Assembly (NCBI RefSeq): GCF_000007205.1 | Contig: NC_005043.1 | Coordinates: 930,001-994,000 of the forward strand | Length of the DNA: 64,000 nt | Reading direction: 5' to 3' | Source: Chlamydia pneumoniae TW-183 | GTDB lineage: Bacteria; Chlamydiota; Chlamydiia; Chlamydiales; Chlamydiaceae | Shown here: positions 1 through 7,070 of the stretch, piece by piece | How positions within the stretch are numbered: position 1 is the first letter of the stretch | Layout of the letters: each line of letters opens with the position of its first letter | Position numbers and translations under genes: made by a program | Notes under the pieces: generated by a model | What the model was told of the DNA's origin: nothing | Database searches by the model: none | Seen by the model: only the letters and a program-made list of their open reading frames with translations

Positions 1-917
1 TTAAAGCTGATCATAAGCCCTTGGAGCAGTAATGTCCATCCGTCTACCATGACGATCAAAAGTAACTTTAAAGGTAACGAAATCGATAGAGGGGATAACA
101 TCATCATCTGCATCGCTACAAGAACGTTAGCAGTCACTAAATCAATAACAAAGAAAGGTAGATAGATCAAGACTCCAATTTCGAAAGCATTTTTTATCTG
201 ACCCATAATAAAAGCAGGAATAATGATTACAAAGTCGGAGGCAGTGAGGTGCGCTCGAATTTCCGAAGGGAAGGTTTTCTGTGAGATCTTGTAAAAGCTT
301 TGAATTTGTGCTTTTGGAGTGTTGCGAATTAAGAAAGAGCGCAAAGGTTCTTTAGATTTGTTTAAAGCGACAAACACTGTTTCAGCACCTTCTGCAGTGA
401 AGAGGCTTTGAGGAATGGTATTGGCTTCGATTTCCTTGCGAGCATCTTTATACATAGCCACTCCCGTGGGGAACATCACATAAATAGATAGGATGAGTGC
501 AATCCCATTGAGGACTTGACTGGGAGGTGTTTGTTGTACTCCTAAGGCGTTACGTAATAAGACTAAAGTAATGATAATCTTTAGATACGAAGTGAGCAAC
601 ATGACCAGGAAAGGCGATAGGGCCAAGAAAATTAAGATGATCGCTTGCGTTGTAATGTCTGGATACGTATCTGAGAAACTTCCATCTGACAGATGGTCTC
701 TAGGGAGAACATCATCAGCATTCAGTGGGGGCATGTAGGAAGGCACTGACGATGCAGCAACAGGCTGTTGTACTACGTTCAAAGGATTAGAATTCGAGGG
801 AGGAGGGGTAGGTTGACAACGCGAGGGACAGGAGTTTTCATATAGACTGGCGTCAGCAAAACAGCATGAGACGCTCAGCGTAAAAAAACAAAGGGAAAAT
901 CGAAAAATGGATCGCAT
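1..917 (-). CDS. sctR: T3SS export-apparatus protein SctR (YscR/CdsR), 3' end outside window
   Basis: SctR is an inner-membrane core subunit of the type III secretion export gate (FliP/YscR family) and forms the export pore with SctS and SctT. The frame reads minus from an ATG at 917 for 305 codons and is still open at base 1, so the last residue(s) and stop lie outside; the TAA visible at 3-1 is out of frame. An N-terminal signal-like segment (MRSIFRF then a hydrophobic run) is followed by about 60 residues rich in Pro, Ser and Cys, which makes the protein longer than YscR (about 217 aa). The FliP-type core follows, with hydrophobic stretches and the C-terminal sequence LLLIVMVDGWTLL. It is the last visible gene of the run sctJ-K-L-R, where sctS and sctT would be expected next. 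Family is certain; the role of the N-terminal extension is unknown. Confidence 0.93.
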   Translation of the reverse strand, partial: MRSIFRFSLCFFTLSVSCCFADASLYENSCPSRCQPTPPPSNSNPLNVVQQPVAASSVPSYMPPLNADDVLPRDHLSDGSFSDTYPDITTQAIILIFLALSPFLVMLLTSYLKIIITLVLLRNALGVQQTPPSQVLNGIALILSIYVMFPTGVAMYKDARKEIEANTIPQSLFTAEGAETVFVALNKSKEPLRSFLIRNTPKAQIQSFYKISQKTFPSEIRAHLTASDFVIIIPAFIMGQIKNAFEIGVLIYLPFFVIDLVTANVLVAMQMMMLSPLSISLPLKLLLIVMVDGWTLLLQGLMISF

Positions 918-931
918 AATAGTGAATACCT

Positions 932-1633
932 TTATTCTTTCTTATCCTGATCATTAGATAAAGAAGAAGAATCCGTGGATGATGAAGTCTCAGATGGCTC
1001 GTCTACAGGGTTCTTCGCTTTTAGTATAGTCGAGAAAGCTTTTTCTAAGGCATCTAATTGTACATCAAGCTGCGCATTGATGATCCCTGCTTCAGTCTCG
1101 ATAATGCAACCCCCAGGAGTAACATCAGGTTTTGCTGTAAGAATTAAGGAGTCAGCATACTCCACGATGTTCTTGAGTTCAGGACGACTTTTCTCAACAA
1201 GAGGTAAATCTTTGGGATTGACAGAGATAATGATATGTTTATTTTGTGTGAGCTCTTTCAATGCTTGAGAAATAATAGAGACAATAGTTTCAGGATGTAA
1301 TTCGAGTTCCTTCCCAATGATTTTCCTCACACTCGCAATTGCCAGAGGAACCAAGGCCTCGCGTACTCTTATGCGTAGATTTTTAGTTTCTTCTTCTAAG
1401 AAAGCAATTTGCTTGCTCCAGGATTCAGATCCCTCTTTAAATCCTTGATCTTTAGCTTCTTGACGAATTTGTGCACACTTTTGTTCTGTCTCTGCAACAT
1501 AGGCTTCGCTATCGGCTTTTGTTTTTTCTAACAGCTCTTTGGCATCAAGGAAAGCAGAGAAAGCTTCAGGAGATAAAACCTTCTTATTTGGGGAGACATC
1601 ATCATCTTTAAAAATTAAGCTAAAAAACTTCAT
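932..1633 (-). CDS. sctL: T3SS ATPase stator SctL (YscL/CdsL)
   Basis: This 233-aa cytoplasmic protein belongs to the YscL/FliH/HrpE family, which binds the secretion ATPase SctN and links it to the cytoplasmic ring. Residues about 30-100 are charged and helical, consistent with the coiled-coil arm of the family. The C-terminal half (about 95-200) has the family pattern of an acidic and aliphatic domain ending near PGGCIIE. The last 25 residues are a Ser/Asp/Glu-rich tail. It starts at an ATG at 1633 and ends 14 nt before sctR, so the two are probably cotranscribed. A second, divergent FliH-like protein lies at 44375-44911. Assignment rests on position between sctK and sctR and on composition. 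Confidence 0.88.
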   Translation of the reverse strand: MKFFSLIFKDDDVSPNKKVLSPEAFSAFLDAKELLEKTKADSEAYVAETEQKCAQIRQEAKDQGFKEGSESWSKQIAFLEEETKNLRIRVREALVPLAIASVRKIIGKELELHPETIVSIISQALKELTQNKHIIISVNPKDLPLVEKSRPELKNIVEYADSLILTAKPDVTPGGCIIETEAGIINAQLDVQLDALEKAFSTILKAKNPVDEPSETSSSTDSSSLSNDQDKKE

Positions 1634-1753
1634 CTTTACTATGGCGTAGTATCTTTGAGGCTGATTTACCTCAGAAGAGAAAACACCGCTCCTTTTATTG
1701 TCGTGTTATTTTTCTATACTTTGTATAAAGCTAAATCTTTACTTATAAAGCTT

Positions 1754-2587
1754 TTATTTCACTAAGACTTTCATGCATTGTTCTAGGCGGGACTTAAAAT
1801 AATCCACATAGGGATGGTCATACCATGTTTTTAAAGTCTGCTCGACGATATATGCTCGACCGACATCTAACCTACGTAGAAAATACCATAGAAAAGAAGC
1901 GTTTTCTTTTGTTAATGCTTTACCTAAAAACTCTAACCCTTGCTTATGAACGAACTGTCGTAATTCTGCATCAGTAGTCCAAGAAGAAAGAAAATTCGTA
2001 GTTTCTAAATGTTTCATCGGATGAGATTGGCAGTAGGTAAGAAAGAGTTTCTCTGTAGGGGAGAGAGCATTCTTCACTCGTTCAATCACAACCTTATCCA
2101 GAATGTGCTTCAACTCTTTAGCAATAGAATAAAGACCTAGGCAGTTGATTAAAGCGATCTTTACAGGACCTGTATAGTAAAGTATAGCATTTGCTGAGGA
2201 TGCAGGAAGAAAGATTTCTTCTGTAATTCCACAAGGACGGATCTTTTTACTTAGCATATCTAGAAGATAGAAGGCTCCGAAAGGTGCACAGCGATGTGGG
2301 GCTATAGAGATGCCAGGCAGTAAGGGTAGAATTTCTTGAACTAAAGGCTCTGGCAACCACGCTAATAATTGACCTTGGATTTCAGGAGGGAACTCTTTCA
2401 TGGCAATGGTAATCCATGAAGGATGAATTGTAGGTAGCCAACTCATCGTAAAAGATAAAGATTTTAAAGGGATTTCTTCGGGATGAGGAGATTCAACAAG
2501 AAGATTTTTAGGAAGAAACCTGGAGAGGTCATCTTCCTTGGAGTGCTTCATCAAGATGTCTAGAGTTCCAAAAGTGTTGGCAGTCAC
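1754..2587 (-). CDS. sctK: T3SS SctK-position protein with FliG-like segments
   Basis: This 277-aa soluble protein sits between sctJ and sctL, the place of YscK/SctK, the adaptor that joins the membrane ring to the SctQ/SctL cytoplasmic pods. It starts with GTG at 2587, and the sctJ stop TAG overlaps it by one base (TAGTG), so translation is probably coupled. Residues about 54-92 read like the FliG middle-domain motif: an HP..I start, PPEIQ, then LAWLPEPLVQEIL. A C-terminal stretch at about 205-245 (KALTKENASFLWYFLRRLD) recalls the FliG C-terminal domain. There is no signal peptide or membrane segment. The SctK name is inferred from gene order plus this similarity; a FliG-type adaptor role is a hypothesis. 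Confidence 0.7.
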   Translation of the reverse strand: MTANTFGTLDILMKHSKEDDLSRFLPKNLLVESPHPEEIPLKSLSFTMSWLPTIHPSWITIAMKEFPPEIQGQLLAWLPEPLVQEILPLLPGISIAPHRCAPFGAFYLLDMLSKKIRPCGITEEIFLPASSANAILYYTGPVKIALINCLGLYSIAKELKHILDKVVIERVKNALSPTEKLFLTYCQSHPMKHLETTNFLSSWTTDAELRQFVHKQGLEFLGKALTKENASFLWYFLRRLDVGRAYIVEQTLKTWYDHPYVDYFKSRLEQCMKVLVK

Positions 2588-3594
2588 TAAGCACCCTCAA
2601 TTTCATTGCTTCCTTCTGGAGCATCTTTATCACTAGAGTCTTTATCACTGGTTTCCGCATTTTTGCTTTCCCCCTGTGAATCTGCATCTTCTTTTTTCTC
2701 TTTGTCAGCAGCTGCTCCCTCGGCTTTCTTGGCTTCCAAGGCATTCTTTGTATATGGTGTAGGGTTGAAGAACCCTTTTGTACCTCCCATAGTCATAATG
2801 AGAGTATGAGTTTTCCAAATGACCCAAAGGAGACCACAAGAAATAACAAATAAAATGAGAATCAAGACATAAAAAATGAGACGGAATTTGGTGAGCGAAG
2901 ACTTCGCAAGAATAATACCCCAAACAGAAACATAATCGATTTCTTCTGTTAATCCCCAAGGACCATTAATTGTAATATCACTATAAGCTGCGCGATCGCT
3001 CACTACAGAGACGTTCTCTGGCACAAGTCCTGGAACAGCACTTGCAATAAGGCGCTTAATTTTGGAAACCATAATGCTGTTCGGATTGTCCAAAACCCCT
3101 CGATGCTTAATATACACAGAGGCTGTTAAAGGAAGATTATCTTCATTTTCTGTAGTGAAGGAAATCTGTACTGAGGCATCGACAACGCCATCCATTTTTC
3201 TAATCGTAGAGGCCATCTGTTCTGATAAGCCTTCTTGATAACGGATTTTTTCCTGAAGCTCGGAAGGAACAAGACCTTGTTTTGCAAAAAGATCTAACAG
3301 GCTTGTCCCTTTCATACGTGGAAGACCCGCTTGATTTAGAATGGCAAGGGCCTCTGTGATTTGTGCTGACGGAACCGCGATATCCCACATTTGCTCAGTA
3401 GCTGCTCCGGCTGTAGCCGCTGCAGCTTGAGGCAATTTTTGTGCAGCCACCCCTTTGCTTACCAAAAGCACCACAATCTCATTCGCTTCTCTGCCAGGAA
3501 GACCGTGCACAATTAGAGACCTGCTGTTACAGCTTGTACAGCACAGCAATGTCATTAGAAAGAACAAGCAAAAAGAAATAGATCGACGAACCAT
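2587..3594 (-). CDS. sctJ: T3SS inner-ring lipoprotein SctJ (YscJ/CdsJ)
   Basis: SctJ forms the inner-membrane ring of the T3SS basal body. The 335-aa product begins with a lipoprotein signal (MVRRSISF, hydrophobic run, CCTSC) with the lipidated cysteine at about residue 22. The periplasmic YscJ/FliF ring-building domains follow, with recognisable stretches LLDLFAKQGLVPS and VVDASVQI. A transmembrane helix spans about 234-262. After it comes an unusual tail of about 65 residues rich in Lys, Glu, Asp and Ser (EKKEDADSQGESKNAE), which most SctJ proteins, at about 250 aa, lack. It is the first gene of the minus-strand run, so the operon promoter should lie in 3595-4000. Confidence 0.93.
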   Translation of the reverse strand: MVRRSISFCLFFLMTLLCCTSCNSRSLIVHGLPGREANEIVVLLVSKGVAAQKLPQAAAATAGAATEQMWDIAVPSAQITEALAILNQAGLPRMKGTSLLDLFAKQGLVPSELQEKIRYQEGLSEQMASTIRKMDGVVDASVQISFTTENEDNLPLTASVYIKHRGVLDNPNSIMVSKIKRLIASAVPGLVPENVSVVSDRAAYSDITINGPWGLTEEIDYVSVWGIILAKSSLTKFRLIFYVLILILFVISCGLLWVIWKTHTLIMTMGGTKGFFNPTPYTKNALEAKKAEGAAADKEKKEDADSQGESKNAETSDKDSSDKDAPEGSNEIEGA

Positions 3595-4138
3595 AATCCA
3601 CGCATACCTTTTTATTCACCATAACAAAAGGGGGGATTAGTGCCAATCGCGAACATAAAATGGTAATCCTTGTCTTCTTTTTCTTCAAGCCACGATATTA
3701 AAAAATGATTTCATACATACCTCTCGGCATGGTGTTCCAATTATGAAAGGGATGTTTTTTTGAAGGTAAGATAAATGCTCTCTACCTTATGTGATATTTT
3801 TCAGAGTTTTCTTTCCTATCGTTTTATGAAGCTCTCTACCTTTGTTGCAATAAGAGTAATTCACAAACTCCCTTACTTAAGTCTTAGGCAAACTTTTTGG
3901 TTTGAGAATCCGTGTTCATTTTAAGCATCGTTGTTGCGGTACCTACGTTACCTTTCGAGTTCTTTGATGGTATAAGAGTTAGGGGTAGGACGTTATATTT
4001 TGGATAGTCACTCGGACCATTGTGGTTTCCCTTGCCTCTATTTTGAGATAGAAATACATATGTTTCGTGCCAACTTTGGCGAAATCCTTTTATATAAATA
4101 TAAGAGATTCAAGGTTTTATTCATGGCTTTGCTTTATA
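3595..4138. other. Intergenic region between sctJ and the paralogue array
   Basis: About 540 bases without a convincing gene. The left part must hold the promoter of the sctJ operon (minus strand). The right part holds the first leader repeat (4004-4075) and a short open frame from an ATG at 4060 that runs 37 codons to a stop near 4172. That frame encodes the same MALLYN segment seen in the second paralogue, but out of frame with the downstream gene. No tRNA, inverted repeat or recognisable promoter hexamers could be supported. Confidence 0.5.
4004..4075 (+). repeat. Leader repeat, unit 1 of 3
   Basis: About 70 bases starting ATAGTCACTCGGACCATTG and ending in a TTTCGTGCCAAC-like stretch. Similar sequence precedes the other two paralogues at 4651 (ATAGCCACTAGGATTCTTG) and 5322 (ATAGCCACTAGGATCACTG). 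Each unit continues through a pyrimidine-rich part and a GAG(A/G)TA-like block. Spacing between units is 647 and 671 bases, so the duplicated unit includes both leader and gene. It could be a conserved promoter or 5' UTR, or simply a passenger of the duplication. Confidence 0.6.
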
Positions 4139-4624
4139 ATGAAGGAAACGTACTACCGCGACTTTCTTCATGAGAACTATTTGAAAAACAAGAAGAGCAT
4201 GTTTATGAAAATTTATAAAACTGCAGGGGAGTTTTTTTTAGCAAATGCAAAATGGCCCTTGGTACCGGCTGGGTATCGACGTGTTCGAGGAAAAGATTTT
4301 GTTCTATCCCCGCTCGTGGACTTAGTGATTCTATTTCCTTGGGTAACCAAAGACTCCCGATATTCACCTTGCAGCATGACATTCACTTGTATTTGTAGGA
4401 GTATAGTAGAGTGTATTCCTGTTGTAAGTACATTATTTGGTATCGGACGATTTTGTGCTGTGTGGTGCGTTGAAGGTTTCTCAGGCTCTACGTTTGATAA
4501 GATCTATCATACAATTGTCGCCGTTCTAGGAATTCTTGGTTTGGGAATTCTTACGTTCATTTTAAGAATTATTTTTTCTGTGCTTATGTTGCCCGTCTGG
4601 TTCTTATTTAAGTGTTATTCTTAG
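4139..4624 (+). CDS. Small hydrophobic paralogue, copy 1 of 3 (unknown function)
   Basis: Unrecognised protein of about 161 aa, probably specific to C. pneumoniae or close relatives. From about residue 20 it aligns with copy 2 (4767-5285): KIYKTAGEFF matches KIYQNEEEFF, and AGYRRVRGKD matches AGYLRVRNKN. A long hydrophobic C-terminus starting IYHTIVAVLGILGLGIL is almost the same in both. At least two membrane segments are likely (around the CIPVV..LFGIGRF region and the C-terminus). The start is uncertain: the frame is open from a GTG at 4067, with ATGs at 4139, 4199 and 4205. The homologous N-terminal MALLYN segment at 4123 is in another frame because copy 1 is 2 nt shorter than copy 2 there, so this copy has probably lost its original N-terminus. 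Confidence 0.6.
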   Translation: MKETYYRDFLHENYLKNKKSMFMKIYKTAGEFFLANAKWPLVPAGYRRVRGKDFVLSPLVDLVILFPWVTKDSRYSPCSMTFTCICRSIVECIPVVSTLFGIGRFCAVWCVEGFSGSTFDKIYHTIVAVLGILGLGILTFILRIIFSVLMLPVWFLFKCYS

Positions 4625-4650
4625 CGTACAAGATGGCGGGACTGCAGATC

Positions 4651-4722
4651 ATAGCCACTAGGATTCTTGCAGTTTTCTCCTCCCCTGCTTCGAGGTAGAA
4701 GCCCAGACATTTCCTCAAGTCT
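4651..4722 (+). repeat. Leader repeat, unit 2 of 3
   Basis: Second copy of the leader that also starts at 4004 and 5322. It begins ATAGCCACTAGGATTCTTG, shares 14 bases with unit 3 at its start (ATAGCCACTAGGAT), and lies directly upstream of the second paralogue. In this unit the reading frame of the downstream gene is open from just after a TAG inside the repeat (at 4659-4661), but it contains no ATG or GTG. Confidence 0.6.
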
Positions 4723-4766
4723 TTAGCAAAGTTGTTGTATATAAGTACAAGAGTTCTAGAATTTTA

Positions 4767-5285
4767 TTGATAGCTTTGCTTTATAATATAACTCTCGTCT
4801 TAGGGCTTATTTTTATTCATAAGAAATACTTAGGACAAAAGGGGAGGGTAATTCTGAAAATTTATCAAAATGAAGAAGAATTTTTTCGAGCAACTGAAAG
4901 GTTTCCATCAATAGGGGCGGGGTATCTACGTGTTCGAAACAAAAACTCTGTATTATTTCCATTTGAGGATTTAATGCTTGTATGCCCCTCAGTACCTAAA
5001 GACTTTCCACTTTCAGCTTTCAAAGTAACAACTAAGCTTATCTATTGGAGTGTATTAGAGAGTATCCCCGTCGTGGGAGCATTTTTTTTCAGTATAGGAA
5101 GACTCTTTGCTATGTGGTGCATAGAAGATTTCCCAGGCTCTATTTTTTCTAGAATCTATCATACCATTGTTGGTGTTTTAGGAATTCTTGGTTTAGGAAT
5201 CATCATGTTCATTTTAAGAATTATCTTTACTTTGCTTACGCTACCCTTCTGGCTCATAAGTTGTCTAAAATCAAGTGCTGCTTGA
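4767..5285 (+). CDS. Small hydrophobic paralogue, copy 2 of 3 (unknown function)
   Basis: Unrecognised 172-aa membrane protein and the most complete copy of the local family. It has an N-terminal hydrophobic segment (IALLYNITLVLGLIFI), a soluble part with EEEFFRATERFPS and YLRVRNKNS, a hydrophobic stretch around SIPVVGAFFFSIGRLF, and a long hydrophobic C-terminus (IYHTIVGVLGILGLG onward). The shape recalls chlamydial inclusion-membrane-type proteins with paired hydrophobic segments, but no function is claimed. The only start in the N-terminal part is TTG at 4767. The position of the ATG that opens MALLYN in copy 1 is ATA here, so expression may be weak or lost. It follows copy 1 after 142 nt in the same orientation. 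Confidence 0.55.
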   Translation: MIALLYNITLVLGLIFIHKKYLGQKGRVILKIYQNEEEFFRATERFPSIGAGYLRVRNKNSVLFPFEDLMLVCPSVPKDFPLSAFKVTTKLIYWSVLESIPVVGAFFFSIGRLFAMWCIEDFPGSIFSRIYHTIVGVLGILGLGIIMFILRIIFTLLTLPFWLISCLKSSAA

Positions 5286-5589
5286 CCAAGATCGAGTCCC
5301 GGTGATTGAAGACGGTTTCCGATAGCCACTAGGATCACTGAGGTTCCTTCCTCTCTGAGATAAAAACTCATATTTTTCGTGTAAAGACTAACAAATCAGT
5401 TTTATAGGAATGCAAAGATTGTATAAAGATCGAGCATCTTGGTCGCTCTACTCTACAGTGAAGCACGTGTTTTATCTTGACTGTTAGAAAAGAAAATATT
5501 TCCAGAATTGACTCTTTTACACGTAGTTGAACTTAGTTCTAGGGGATCTAGGTTTTATTTATATTTAATAAAACAAAAGGAAAAATAAT
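5286..5589. other. Spacer with leader repeat unit 3
   Basis: About 300 bases between copies 2 and 3. It contains the third leader repeat (5322-5390) and then AT-rich sequence leading to a good ribosome-binding site (AGGA at 5578-5581), 8 nt before the GTG of copy 3. No further gene was seen on either strand. Confidence 0.5.
5322..5390 (+). repeat. Leader repeat, unit 3 of 3
   Basis: Third copy of the leader, beginning ATAGCCACTAGGATCACTG and ending near TTTTTCGTGTAAAGAC. The end resembles unit 1 (TGTTTCGTGCCAAC) and the beginning resembles unit 2. It lies 200 bases upstream of the truncated paralogue at 5590. Confidence 0.55.
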
Positions 5590-5760
5590 GTGCTTATAAG
5601 AAAATCTGAATCAGAAGGAGCTTTTTTTGAAGCAACTCAAAATTATCCTACAATACAGCAAGGATATCAGCTGGTACGGATTCGTGAGCACAATCTTTCT
5701 GTCCGAGCACATTTTGACTTATCTCTATCTCTTGATGCATCAGTCCATCCCGCGGCTTAA
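5590..5760 (+). pseudogene. Truncated paralogue, copy 3 of 3 (56 codons)
   Basis: A 56-codon frame from GTG at 5590 to TAA at 5758-5760. It aligns with the soluble part of copy 2: EGAFFEATQNYPTIQQGYQ against EEEFFRATERFPSIGAGYL, then VRIREHNLSV against VRNKNSVLFP. The frame then stops, and the whole hydrophobic C-terminal region of the family is missing. A ribosome-binding site AGGA lies 8 nt upstream, so a short soluble peptide could still be made. An ATG at 5588 in another frame gives only three codons. Best read as a decayed gene copy; a small functional protein cannot be excluded. Confidence 0.6.
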
Positions 5761-6146
5761 TAGATAGGGTATTGAATTCTAGATGCTTATTTCTATTTTT
5801 AAAGAGTAGATTTCTTTCGGTGTCTTGTCTAAATGGAGGCTATCAGGCGTATTTATCAACTCTTCTTTTGAGTGGGCCGGCTTTGGATAGTTATTTGTAA
5901 GCGTATCTAAAATTGTAATTATTTATAGCGTACGGAATTGTTTGTTGGAGGGGCTAAGACTACGGAGCGCAGTTTTAAGAATTTTCCTAACAAGTTTCTT
6001 CATCTTGGTATCATCGGTTAGTGTCTTGTCTGGATGAGAAGATCGCAAGGATGACAGTTTGAAAAAGCGTTAGAATGTAGTTTTTAAGATGTGAATCCAT
6101 GATCTTTCAATATCAAGATTCGATGAGATGGATCGTACTATGCTTG
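5761..6146. other. Gene-free stretch between the array and lipA
   Basis: About 390 bases in which no frame of useful length, ribosome-binding site or homology to neighbours was found. It may be the eroded remainder of the third paralogue, but no stretch of the missing C-terminal part could be recognised. No clear terminator hairpin for lipA was found here. Confidence 0.45.
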
Positions 6147-7070
6147 TTAAGCTGACGCTTTGTCTTGTACAGAAGCTAGGATCATATCGGCATTAAAACT
6201 CGAGCGTACAAAAGGTCCTGCGTAAACAAAAAGACCCATAGCTTCTCCGACTCGACGATAGTAATCAAAAGTCTCGGGAGTCACATAACTTTTGACTTGG
6301 AGATGCTTACGAGAAGGACGTAAGTATTGACCTATAGTGACAATACGAACTCCTATGGAAGCCAGATCTTGGAGAGTTTGTTTGACTTCTCCTTCCATCT
6401 CACCTAATCCTACCATGATCCCGGATTTGATTTTAAGATCGGGGAGGTAGTTGGCAGCTTGTTCTAACATGAACATAGATCGGGCATAGGTTGCTTTGTG
6501 CCGTACTAGAGGCGAGAGCCTCGCTACAGTTTCGACATTATGATTATAAATAGTAATGCCAGAATCTAACAGGGTGTGGAGAGCAGAAACATTCCCTTGG
6601 AAATCAGAAGCTAAAACTTCTGTAGTCGCTTGAGGGAGTTCTTCACGTAACTTTTGAATGATATCGACTAAACCTTGTGCACCACCATCCTCAAGGTCAT
6701 CGCGAGCCACCATGGTGATTACCACATGCTTCAACCCCAGTTCTTTCGCTGACAAAGCAATGCGCTCGGGTTCTGTAGGATCTAGCGCGGGTGGGGTTTT
6801 AGAATGCCCAATATTGCAAAAACCGCAACTTCTTGTACAGACATCGCCGAGAGCAAGGTAGGTGGCAGTTTTACGAGACCAACATTCTGCTCGATTGGGG
6901 CAGAGAGCTTCTTCGCATACCGTTGGCATTCCTGAGCGTTTTATTGTAGCGTCCGTAGCATGAAATGCAGAACCTTGTGGTAAGGGCCTCTGTAACCACT
7001 TGGGGAAACGCTCGGGAAGCTTTTTCCGCACTCTAGGTTGGTCTGTATTTAAAGTTGGTCTACATTTCAT
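6147..7070 (-). CDS. lipA: Lipoyl synthase LipA
   Basis: LipA is a radical-SAM enzyme that inserts two sulfurs into octanoyl groups on lipoyl domains (pyruvate and 2-oxoglutarate dehydrogenases, glycine cleavage H protein). The 307-aa product has both clusters: the auxiliary-cluster cysteines C52, C57 and C63 ([12 protein letters not shown]) and the radical-SAM cysteines C78, C82 and C85 (CTRSCGFC). The C-terminal serine motif appears as VRSSFNAD. Length is normal for the family. Its ATG overlaps the lpdA stop (ATGA), so it is translated from the lpdA-lipA message. The neighbour LpdA uses the same cofactor. Confidence 0.97.

Noticed and set aside
975..1268. 97-codon plus-strand frame opposite sctL
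   Set aside because: It lies entirely inside sctL, a well-supported T3SS gene, and has no known motif or ribosome-binding site; it is a shadow frame.
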